From contig OY744609.1 in NCBI GenBank assembly GCA_963556255.1, positions 11,067,014 to 11,131,013 of the forward strand: a stretch of DNA of 64,000 nucleotides, given 5' to 3'. This document shows, in pieces, positions 52,140 through 63,100 of this stretch; within the stretch, counting starts at the first letter, position 1, and the number at the start of each line of letters is the position of its first letter. The notes under the pieces are model-generated. The model was not told the DNA's origin. It did not search any database and was given only the letters and a program-made list of their open reading frames with translations. The position numbers were made by a program, and so were the translations under genes. Origin of the DNA: Allolobophora icterica. Its lineage: Eukaryota; Annelida; Clitellata; Crassiclitellata; Lumbricidae.

Positions 52140-52262
52140 TGATTTCTTGACATTTTTTTAATGTATCTTCAAAATTTGGGGGGTCCGATGTATGGCGTGA
52201 CCCCCCACTCTTAGAGGTGGGGGTCTTGTCCCCCTCGACCCCCCCTAGATCGCCGCCCATGC
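52140..52262. repeat. GGGCGGCGATC-family element end
   Basis: Minus-strand copy of the segment CATGGGCGGCGATC...GTCGAGGGGGACAAGAC seen in 26,641-28,116 and at 53,803. The partner terminus was not found, so limits are unknown; 51,880-51,960 also matches 27,440-27,550. Confidence 0.55.
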
Positions 52263-52551
52263 ACTTTACGTAGAACGGTCCTGAATGGCAATTTTAAGCG
52301 CGATAGGCCTATATAAAATTTTAGCAAAGCAAAATTATGAACAGATGCAGTAAAATAAGGGAGCTCATGCTATAAAAGTTTCTTACTTTTGCGTAATAGC
52401 CTACTTCTTCTTGTTTGTTTTCGTAGGCCTAATCATTTCTTACGTGCATCAAATTATAATTTCATGTTTTGCCATACTTCGAACATTGCTTACTGACCGA
52501 TTATTTTCGGTCGTTGAAATGACGATGTTAAGATTTCTGTCATAAACTTAC

Positions 52552-52643
52552 ATTACGAATGATTTCTTCTTCACTTCGATGATCGGGAACTGTTGGTCGT
52601 CATTTTCTTCACAATATTCGAGCTTATTTCGTCGATTTTTCAT
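52552..52643 (-). CDS. Candidate first coding exon of an unidentified gene
   Basis: The minus strand from ATG at 52,643 reads MKNRRNKLEYCEENDDQQFP and continues IIEVKKKSFV to a consensus donor AAT/GTAAGT. Composition (Lys/Glu/Asp-rich, no repeat) and the donor look like a real short exon. Tandem CRE-type elements lie about 80-105 bp upstream. I do not recognise the protein and found no next exon. Joined directly to the USP exon at 47,603 it would be out of frame, so it is either a separate gene or a 5' exon with an upstream reading frame. Confidence 0.35.
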
Positions 52644-52724
52644 CGTTTTCAATGTTTAAATGTCGATATTCTTCGACGTCCGCAGCGTTTGACAGAAATA
52701 AACTGATGGGACAATAGAGGAAAA

Positions 52725-52780
52725 TTACGTCATTCTAGCGATGATGTCATATTTTGGGACAAACGACTTGTATATAAAAG
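52725..52780. promoter_or_regulatory. Tandem CRE-like sites and TATA box
   Basis: TTACGTCAT at 52,725-52,733 and TGATGTCAT at 52,742-52,750 are ATF/CREB-type elements. TATATAAAAG at 52,771-52,780 would serve plus-strand transcription starting near 52,800, while the CRE pair is also well placed for the minus-strand exon at 52,643. Possibly a bidirectional promoter; inferred from motifs only. Confidence 0.4.
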
Positions 52781-53802
52781 ACAATCGCAACGGGTTAAGT
52801 GACAACTTAAATATCGCTATCTAAACCGCGTATTCCAGGTTACAGTGTAGGTATTGCATCAAATTACATTGTAAATATGGAGTACGCAGTAGTGAAATTA
52901 GTTCGTCAGTAGGCCTACCTCACACTGAAAAACACGAATCGCAAACTGCTGCTCATCTTCGTTTATTACATTTTGTTTTGAACTGAGTTCCGTTTTCAGC
53001 TGGGTTCCTGTTAGGAAACGGTGTACTTTGACCGAATCAACCAAAGCTTGTTCATAGATAACAGCGACTCAAATAGTGGCGCTACAAAAATTCTGGGGTT
53101 AGCTTAAACGGGCGAACATCGATCCGATAAGACTCTATGTTTTAAGATTTCTAGTTTTGATCTATCTTTTTGAGAATCAAAGTCTACTTTGCTGACATCT
53201 AAAGTTGATTTTCACCCTCACCTTGTGTTTCTGTGGTACCAAAAGCTCGGCTAAGCTTATCCGTATCCACAATTTGACACCACACTGTTCTGTAAGATCC
53301 CCTTCTCCCATCCTAATATTAAAATTTCTATGGGGTTGTTATCATAATTCACGAGGTATTATATCGAAAGCTATGTCACTTCTAATCAAAATCGCATTCC
53401 AGTACCAGAAAATCAGCTGTGAGAGAGGCAGCCTATGGTGACAGAGGCGTCTACTCCACAGAAACCTTGGAGTAAATGCTCCATCCAAAAATGGGGAGGG
53501 GAGATCTGTCAGTGTATGTGCCATCATTATTGGGGGAAGGAAGAATAAGGGGGAAGAGGAGGGAGGGAAGGGAAGTTGCTCCAACGACTTGGGGGCGGGG
53601 TAGATGCCCCTGTATGGTGATGTCATTTGAAAAAAGTAAGTTATAGGTTGAGACTGAAATGAATTAGAGACTTTAGCAAAACGAGCAGTTGCGGAATAGT
53701 TTTCCAAAATTAGGTTTATCAGCTGAAGAAGCTAGTGCAACCAAGTTGGGAATCGGTTTAGTCCAACTTGTTTGGTTAGGTCCGCATTGTAACGTCCGGT
53801 GC

Positions 53803-53960
53803 ATGGGCGGCGATCATGGTGGGTCGAGGGGGACAAGACCCCACCTTTAACAGTGGGGTGGGGGACACGCCATGCATCGGCCCCCACTTTTTGAAGAAAG
53901 CCCCCAAAAGGTCATACAATTTTTAACTTTTTTTACCAGATCAGTTCACGGCAATACATT
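53803..53960. repeat. GGGCGGCGATC-family element end
   Basis: Plus-strand CATGGGCGGCGATC, GTCGAGGGGGACAAGACC, ACCTTTAACAGTGGGG: the same family as 27,830-28,020. Only one terminus is visible. Confidence 0.6.
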
Positions 53961-54059
53961 TTTTACCTCTTTTTGACAAGACCATGGTTTCCATTCACTT
54001 TTAGACTAGTAGCCCCTACACAAGCTAACACTCTTGTCGTTAAAGTAGGCCCTAATTAC

Positions 54060-54350
54060 TCTGAATTCTACAAGAAGCCTATGCAACTGACGGAGTAAAG
54101 TTACGGAGTTGTACCAGGAGATCCATGCGAACCATAAGGCTAAGAGAATTTTTGGAAGAGTTGTAGCTGGTTGACTTCAAGATCTGAGATACCTGCTAAA
54201 ACCGAGTTGGCCTAATCGAGGTGAGAACAGACAAGAGTGCTGTGGTCTGTGACAATGATGCCTGATGTTTGGAAACGGCAGATCATATGTGACGTTTTTC
54301 CTAATACCATACTCATTGACCTCTCTACAGAGGAGGCAATTTATGTAAGC
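54060..54350. repeat. Interspersed repeat, copy 1
   Basis: GGAGTTGTACCAGGAGATCC, then CGAGTTGGCCTAATCGAGG and CGGCAGATCATATG, parallel the sequence at 59,305-59,685. Non-coding here. Confidence 0.5.
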
Positions 54351-54806
54351 AAACAAGCGAAGCTGGTAATAGCGCTATATAATTGCTTAGCTAGAAAGAT
54401 ACATAATACATAAATAAACAATAGTAAGTAAGCAGGCAAACAAGAAACTAGATAAGGTCAGGAGCAAGAACAAGGCTATAAAACAAAAAACAACATAGTT
54501 CAATAACTGAAAAAATCTTGTTGCCTTGGAAATACAATATTGCAGGGAAAAAATGTCAACAGACAGATATCGATGAAAAACAGTCAACATTTTATTGCAT
54601 AATAACGCTATCACAGTCTGATCTAAAATAACTCGTCCTAAAACAGACAAGCAAGGACTAAACCTGCACTGAAGCCCCGTTACATAAATGCCTATCAAAA
54701 CCATGTGAAATACCACTTTACAACAACATTGCATATGACAGTTGAAAAAAATTCGGATCCATATTTTTGTCATTATGCCAGAATCTACTAAAATCTACAT
54801 AGAGGG

Positions 54807-55002
54807 CATAGGCGTAATTTGTGGGGGTACGAGGGGTACCCGTAGCTTCCACTTTTTGGACTGGAGGGTACAGTACCCCCATTTTTGAACAATGAAAATC
54901 AATATTTTGTTATTGTGCCTCCCCAGAGATCGCAGTCTCAGCCTTGCTTCGTGTATGTAAGAAATTGGTACCCCCATTTTTTAGACCACAGTCACGCCCC
55001 TG
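54807..55002. mobile_element. 196-bp MITE with TSD ATAGAGGG
   Basis: Ends CATAGGCGTAATT and the inverse of CAGGGGCGTGACT. Perfect ATAGAGGG flanks at 54,799-54,806 and 55,003-55,010. GGGGGTAC/GTACCCCC palindromic words inside both ends. Confidence 0.82.
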
Positions 55003-55144
55003 ATAGAGGGCCCAGTGCATCGTTCAACTCCACCTCATCTTGACTACAGTTTCTAAAATTATTGTTAAACAGTAACAATAGTTTTGCAGACTTCTAAAAA
55101 TACGCAGTTACTAATAATGTATAATTGCTAAATAGTTACATCGA

Positions 55145-55843
55145 CTATATTGCTTCATCTTCAAATACAGTTTTGCATAATAACAACTCGTTGCCATTTC
55201 CTGTTCCAGAGTAATTCTCAAATATTGAGTGAGCATAATCATAATCTCTGGATTTGATCAGTGACCAAAACAGCCAAATCACAACAAACAGCTTACTCAC
55301 AGGCACTCGGTCAAAAACAAACTCGTTGACACAGGTATGGAGAGTTGTGGTTTCAAGTCCAGATGCAAGGTCAGGGAGGAGGTACACAGGCTGACGACAA
55401 TGGTGAATTGGAGTGCCAAGAACAACAAGAAGAGGGGAAATCGGGATTTTGGAAAAGTACTGAGCAGTACTGCGAAGTACTTTGCTCGCATTGATCAAAC
55501 AGGGAAGCATTCGTATTTTGAGCATGTACTGAGGAAGAGTGGAGATTGCATGGAGAAGATTATCTACGGCGCAGTTCCATTTGTCCCCAAGTATATGTGG
55601 AGTCAATTCGAAGCACTTTTGGCCTTCGAAGCGTGCATAGCTCATGTCGAGTATCAGTATGTTCAGGGTATACTTAGGAAAAATACAGACTGCACCCCCA
55701 GAAAACGAGAACAGAAGATAAAAATATCAAAATACTATAATGCCCTAACAAGCAACCACATTAGGAATAATTATGTAGAAAACACTGTCAGAAATATCAG
55801 AAAAAACGTCGTCATGTACAACCTTGTCTTTGTTGGACTTTAA
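55145..55843. other. Overlapping antiparallel open frames, possible LINE remnant
   Basis: A 166-residue minus-strand frame (55,645-55,145) overlaps a 168-residue plus-strand frame (55,337-55,843). The plus frame includes GKHSYFEHVLRKSGDCMEKI then YGAVPF. This resembles the spacing of the R-x-x-YFGHV-x-R...LEK-x-x-x-G motif after the RT domain in some LINEs. The minus frame has a hydrophobic stretch (KLFVVIWLFWSLI) but no known domain. Neither is secure. Confidence 0.25.
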
Positions 55844-56878
55844 CATGTTTTAACATTAAGCTTATAAAAAAGAAATTGTAACTACAGATACAGCATAATA
55901 ACTCAAATGTCATGTGCACACAAGAAAAGTTTCGTCTTCGAACACACTGCGCTGCACATAGCGTGGACTCAATGCATAGCAGGGAACCAGATTCCATATC
56001 CGGATCACATATTTCAAAGAACCCATAAGTACGCAGCTTGCCCATGATCCTTCAGCCAATCACATGAACACTCAATATACAGCATGAATATTCATGAGGT
56101 CTCAGCAATTTATCCAAACCTTGCAAGGCAGATGTTATAGTTCACTGGAACTTTAGCGACAGTTTTAAAAATCAACGTGAATTTTTTTTCAAATTAAAAG
56201 TTAACAAATTTACCATTTACGAGATTTAAAAAAAAAATTTGAAAGCTCATGCAATTATTAACAGAAGATTGCATAGTTAGATTGTTGCACAGAACACGCA
56301 ACTTGCATCAGTTGATACTGCGACACATCCTAGAAGTAGGTTGCTAATGATGGTGCTATATAAATTGTCATAATTGCAATAAAATTGCAACCGTTTCTAA
56401 ACAGGAAACCACAGAGATTAACGTAGGCCATAGAAATAAGTGAAACAGATACTTGCAACAAGTATGTGACAGGATTTTCATTTCAAGAGTTGTGCAGTTG
56501 TGGAATTAGCTGGATGAGACTGTGTCTGTGAGCACTGATTAGGCTTTTAAAAAGTTAATGTAGACCACGCTGCTGTAGAATGGCCAGAGAAGTTTGAAAG
56601 TGAACTAAATCTGAACTCTGGTTTCTACCACGTGACTCTTCGTAACGCCGTCATGGCAGCAGCCATCATGAATAATGCCTTATATAGTGAATATTTATAA
56701 CTCAAACGACGACTTCTGATTGGATGATGGACTTTGGGCAAGCAATTTCTAGGTGCATTTTCGAAATATGCATCTAGGTCTTAGAATCATTAAAAAATTA
56801 TCCAGTCAGCTGAAAAGGGAAGCTACACATTATTTATACCCGCGAATTATTAAATTCATCAAGAGTACATCCATTTAC

Positions 56879-56954
56879 ATCATCCATCCATCCATCCATC
56901 CATCCATCCATCCATCCATCCATCCATCCATCCATCCATCCATCCATCCATCCA
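56879..56954. repeat. (CATC)n microsatellite
   Basis: Nineteen CATC/ATCC units without interruption. Confidence 0.95.
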
Positions 56955-57113
56955 ATCAATAGCCTTATGTACTCTAGGTCAGCATTCAACACCCACATAT
57001 TTACATTTGACTTAATTGCTTAGAGAGCTCAATTATCAAGGCAACCAGACATTAAACCATAAACGATAACAGGGAACCAGATACTACACCTACAAACAGC
57101 AGGAAGCCAGACA

Positions 57114-60100
57114 TCAAACCCATGCACGATAGTAGGGAGGCAGGTACGAAGGTGGGATTGTTTCGTTGCACCATGGGATGGTTTTGTTCCCCACGACAGA
57201 CGCAAAAGCGTTGTCGGAGAACCGAGGCAATTCGGTGGAATTGTAGGGCGGTAGACAGATAGGCAACCAGTCCTTGACTTTGGGCACATGGACGAACAAT
57301 CGGATGGCTATACCAGCCCCGAGGAAGAGGCCAACACCGAGGAAGACAAGAAAACGGAGGAAGAGAAGATGCAAGCGCGAAGGTCGCTGTCCAAGGCCAT
57401 TGTCTGTCGTCTCGTAACCGTAGCTATGCTCGGAAAGCAGACCTAGAGAAATAAAACAGTGAAATATATACGAGAAATGTCTAATACAAACTTTACTTTA
57501 TTTTGTATAAGCAGAACAGACTAAGCACGAAGATTAGAAAAACAAAAAAATACAAAACACCCTCACATACCAGAAAAAGTAGAGCAGACCCCTAAGCTAG
57601 CCCTGAGGCAGCCATGGGTATGAAGTGTTAGTGACTTCATTTTCTTAGCCTCGGCATATAAGGGTGGATGGCCAGTCCTCTCCCTCACCGTCTCATCGTC
57701 CCACCGACAGTGTACGGTCAGAGTACTCATAGCTGAGTTGGCTAGGGGTGCAGGTGGAGCAGAAATCTCGAGCCAAATTTCTGTCCAGCAGCGATTTGAA
57801 TCCCCGACCTCTCAATTGACAGCCTAGCAGGCTAACACTATACTATCGAACATCCACCAAAACCCAATGACAACCTAAACTACCGCTGCCATGGAGACGT
57901 AAGCGTTATAAACCTGTGATCTGACAACACATGTTGTCCTTTACTGGAAATTATTTATTTATTGCGTAATCTAATTTATAAAATTCTACAATGCCATAAA
58001 TCATAACAATAACAACGTCAACTTGTAATTTTTCCATTCATCTGTCTATACATCCCTCCATCATGTCATTCTTCTAGGAAAATAGGTGGAACCAATTATG
58101 CAAATTTATCAGCTAGACAGCCATGTCTGTAGCACTCAGCCACATCTGTAGCACTACATGTCTGTAAAATGTCTTGGCACGGACACACATGCATACATAC
58201 ATATATGCATATTATAACTAACCACAGATATGTGTAGCACTTCTTCAAAAGAAATTCATCAGAGGCACTCCCAACCTAACCATGGAAATCCAGGATCAAG
58301 GACATATATACATAGATACAAACATGCATATGAATACACACATACATACACATATATACACTTACATACACATATATACACAGATACAAAGACATATATA
58401 CACAGATACAAACGTACATATGGATACACACATACATGCACATACAGACTGACTGATAAAACTCATAACCTGTTTGTTCGTCTGGACTTCTTGTATGACT
58501 AACAACGTTTATATTGCTCGATAGGACAGGAGAAACGCCAGCTCGTTCTTGTGCCTAAAAAGAAAAAAAGAACGAATACATCTTCTGAATGCTCTGTTCT
58601 CAGTGGCTAGCACCCTCTAGCGCCACCTGGTGGTACTTCAGAGCTGTTCCAAAATAGCTTGGTGAATCAGTATGTATGTAGCTAGATTGTATTTGCATCA
58701 GTTGAAGCTTTCAAATGTTTTGTTCAACTACTGGTTTACACTAAAATAAGACAGATTAAGTTACCTTAAATTAGGTCAGCTAAGCAAGAAATAAGTTAGA
58801 TTACGTTATCTATGATTACGTTAGCTTATGTAAAAAAGTAGACTTAGATTACATTAGCTTATGTAAAGAGTAAAACAGATTAGGTTAAGTTAGGTAATAA
58901 ATAAGTTTTGTTAGGTTAGGCTACGTAATAGGTAAGCTACATTAAGTTAACTTAGGTAATAGCAAAGTTAGATTAGGTTAGCTTAGGTAAGATTACGTAA
59001 CAACGAACTCTGACCACGTCTGCTTCTTTCTGCCAGTTCATTTTGGCGATGAAGACGAGAAGGCAGAGATTCTGAATACCGAGTCCAAGAACGTAGCCCC
59101 ACCAGATACCTTGAAATTCCAGTTAAAAACAGTCTGCTTAGAGGCGTTGTTAAGGAAGAAATAAAGTTAAGCATCTGAGAAACATTCGTATTTGGTTCCA
59201 ATTTTAGGAGGTAGCAACATGGAATGCATGAGAACCCATGACATTGCTCACCAGAAGAACGCAAACAGCGGGGAGGGATGTACGGAGAGATTAGTAATTA
59301 ATAATAATCATAAACTTCAATTTTCCAAAGTGTCACTCTAAAGCCAAGCGCAAAGCACCATCTTATTCCAGAGCACTGGTTAGTGGTTGAAGGTAAGTAA
59401 GAGTGCTCTCCATGTCAGACAGTGAGTGTTTAAATCTTGTTCTGAAGTCTACAAACTGCCAACGCAGCTGACCTAGTAGGGTTATGGAGTTTATACAAGA
59501 TTATGCATGCAACACCGCACAAGAGAAGGAATTTTGGATGTATTGAAGCCTGCTGATTTCACGTTCTAAGACACCTGTGAAAACCAAGTTGGCATAATGG
59601 AGGCCAGAGCACACACGAGAAAGCACGCGCTTGGTGACATGTCTTTTGTAAGGGCAGATCTTATGCGACCTTTACATGCTCTAAAAATTTAATAAAATTT
59701 GAATAAAAATGGGATAACAAATTCTTTACCTGCTACAAGAACAAGCTGTTTCAATCAACAGATCCTTACCTGCCTGTCCAAGACTTGTTGCAAACATGAG
59801 TGGAATGCCAACAGGAAGTGCAAAGATGTAGTAGCTGACGAAAATGATGACGGCCCCAAGAGTCTGTCTTCCGGTGCCACGAACAATGCTAACACCAATG
59901 CCCTACAAGACAATGAATAGCTGTACATTTATATAGCGCCTGAGAAATGCCAGTGACTTTGCAAGTCAAGTATATGCTTGCATGTATAATTGTATATACA
60001 TATGTCTGTATTTATGCTTATATGTATGTATTGTATATATATGTATGCATACACATGTGTACGTATGTGTACGTATATAGAGACTAGAGCTACAGAATCT

Positions 60101-63100
60101 CTACCTACCTCACAAAAGTGCTGCCTACTTTAGCCCAAGTTAAAGTTAATGCAGTAACTAAAGTTAATCAAGAGCAAAAGGTTCAATAGCAACAACCAAC
60201 ACTCCGACAACTACAAGTTACAACCTACAACTCCCTACAATATTCCCAGCCCAAGTACCTATGTGATCTCTTCGCTATCCAGGAAACCAGCTCCATCCGA
60301 GCCTTCGAGTGGCGCTTTAGAAGTTTAGAGATTATGATTACGATTACGAACTAAGACAAGTCACCACTGAGGAACAACAGTCTTAAGAAGTCGTTTTTTT
60401 TCCTTAAATTCATTCTTTTATCCATCCTTCCTTCTCTGGAAGAACAAGTTACAATTTACAGTTACGATTTATATACGCTATACTCACACCAATTCCTTCG
60501 AGTAAGACAAAGATTGCAACTATGGGCATGATGCGGGCAGTGTAATTGATAACATCGCTGAAACACAGCAAGAAAACTTTTCAGATGATAAAACACTCCA
60601 ACAGAAATAATATTCACACTTTTACACAGAGGTAAATTCTTCAATTCTAGATTGGAGGTGGTTGCTTTAGAGCACATGTACCATTAACAAGCAAGAGTAT
60701 GGTTGCCTCATATCATATTATGAGGCATGGATTGCAAATTAGTTTAAATTAATTAAGACTACAAACATAAGTTGTCGTGATGCAACTGGGTAACAATGCT
60801 GAACTTCGCAAAACTACTACTAACTCTTCATCATCACCCTCACCATTACCACTATACCCCACACTATCACCATATCACCACCACCAACATACCCATAATC
60901 AGTGGTTAAAATGGTTTGGGTGAGCAGTGGGAACTCCAAAGAAGAGTTTTACTGGAAAGCATGCATGAGCAGTGGGAACGCAAGCAAAGAATTTCGAGAG
61001 CAGTGGGAATGCCGTTCCCATGCGTTCCCACCCACTTTAAACGCTGCCCATAATCATTATCATGGTTATCATCATTATCATCTTCACCATCATGATCATT
61101 GTAACCAACAATCACCACCACAACCACCACCACCACCGTCATCAAATACCTGCAGAATCCCATGACCAACTAAACAGCATCTGCAGCCACAACTGCATCA
61201 CCTGTACTTGCTTACCTGTTTGAAGTGAATGCCATCGGCAGGTAGTAGCGAAGTAAGTAGCACAGGAGCGCCAGCAAGATGGAGATTAAGCCTGAAGTCA
61301 AACAAGGAGAGCAGATTAGACACAGAAACAACCAGTTTATGGACTGATACTGCTGGAAATACTGTAGGAGGAAAAGAATCCGGAATGAAAACCTACGACA
61401 AGAAAAGTCCAGGAAAAGTTATCAAAACAGCATTGCAACTTGGACTCTTAAATTCCACTGCAGATGGTATTGCCCCACTACGCCTGCACACTCTGTACAC
61501 TTTGAATCTGCCATGACTCATCAGACTTCAACCGGGTTTGTCCAACAGGTCACAACTTCTGACTATGGTTCAATGTCTAGCGACCAAAGACTAAGGATCC
61601 TGCTACATACATCTTCTCTTGGTTCTTCACACTGGGAGTGCCTCTGTTTAGATTGGCACTTTAGAAATTTATAAATACAATACAAAACAATACAAAGACT
61701 GAAGCCTTAGCTTCGATTAGATGACTGAGCTAAACATTAACAGAAGGTCGACTGCAACCGCAGAACAGAAGAAGACCAGACGGCATATTCAGTTGTGACA
61801 TACCCTGAACTGTAACTGCGACTCGACAGGCCGTCATAGCACCAAGAGGCTGCATGGCGCCAAGATACTGACCAACACGGGCTGTGCAGGCACTTCCGAC
61901 GCCAAGCGGTATCTGAAATCCGTTCATTCAGTACATTTATATGGCGAGGTCATACTATAATGAGGTCATGTTATAATGAGGTCATGCTATGATGAGGTCG
62001 TGTTATGATAAGGTCATGCTATAAATAGGTCATGTTGTCAGGTCATATTACAATCAGGTCATGCTATAATGAGGTCATATTTTTGAGGCAATGTTATCAG
62101 ATCTAGTTATAATCAGGTCATATTATAATCAGGTCATGCTATGAGGTCGAGTTATAACAAGGTCATGCCCCAAGCGAATGCAACCGACTATCAAATGTTT
62201 TGCTTATGGTTTAACTCGTTTTCTTCTTTCAAGAAACACCAAAAACTCACTATTTCTGTCTGGCCATTAAATATCTGGGTGTCTAACTGTTCTTTACCTG
62301 ACAACTGATTAACCGCATCCCAGGTTCCTACTCCTGTGTGACTTTTCGATGGCTAAAAATTTTCAATATAATAATATTAATCACGAGTTCATATTAAACT
62401 GAGGGTTTGTTACAACCCGGTCACATTCTAAAGATGAATTAAATGCAAGGTTTAGGTTTGGGCAACTGTAAATCTTCTGATTTGACCAATCACTTAAATT
62501 TTTCTTAAAACAAATTAGCTTATTTGCTTGCAGTTTACCTACCATCCAGGCAAATCCTTCCACCTGGAAGCAGATGGAAAAGACACTGATATCCGTCTCT
62601 CCAAGCAGACCTGTAGAAGTAAAACGATGATCCAGTTTTCATAAATTTTATCAGGAAATTTCCACCTGACATACTTCATATCACTGCCATAACCTCATTA
62701 ATTAAAATTAATTATCATCACCTCCTCCATCATCAACCAATCACAAATTCAAAATCATAACCACAGATGATCAATCATCATAACCAAAAAATAACCATCA
62801 TAATCATTTTCTTCAACTATTTATGTAACCAGATAAATTTACATAGAACCTTTTAGGTCATCATCGACGTAGTCATCATCATCATCATTATCCTCATAAG
62901 CAACTTTGTTATCTTTGTCATCGGAATAAGTTTTCCCTCACCTGCCAAAAATGTTCCTACTTCCGTACAAAACCAGAATATGAAGGTCATGAAAATGCTC
63001 GAGACGGCAACTTTGGAAAACGGACCCCAGTCTTCCAGGCATTCCCAACTCCATCCTAGAATGAGCAGAAATACGAATAACAGAGACAACTGGAGCAAAC

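Larger units (their letters stand above)
47604..52551. other. Repeat-rich region upstream of the USP coding start
   Basis: No coding exon recognised. It may be the USP 5' intron, given the splice acceptor at the USP ATG. It holds the MITEs 49,068-49,242 and 51,475-51,647, the CA-repeat block and a GTCGA-rich stretch. An 83-residue minus-strand frame at 50,401-50,150 (with FLTVRVTDAYPL) is unrecognised; it may be an old repeat. Confidence 0.5.

Noticed and set aside
54387..54773. 128-residue hydrophobic minus-strand frame
   Set aside because: Low-complexity Leu/Phe/Cys content from AT-rich DNA; no motif, no splice context.
60902..61169. Pair of 87-residue frames on opposite strands
   Set aside because: They span a MITE plus CCA/CAT-rich simple sequence inside an SLC47A intron.
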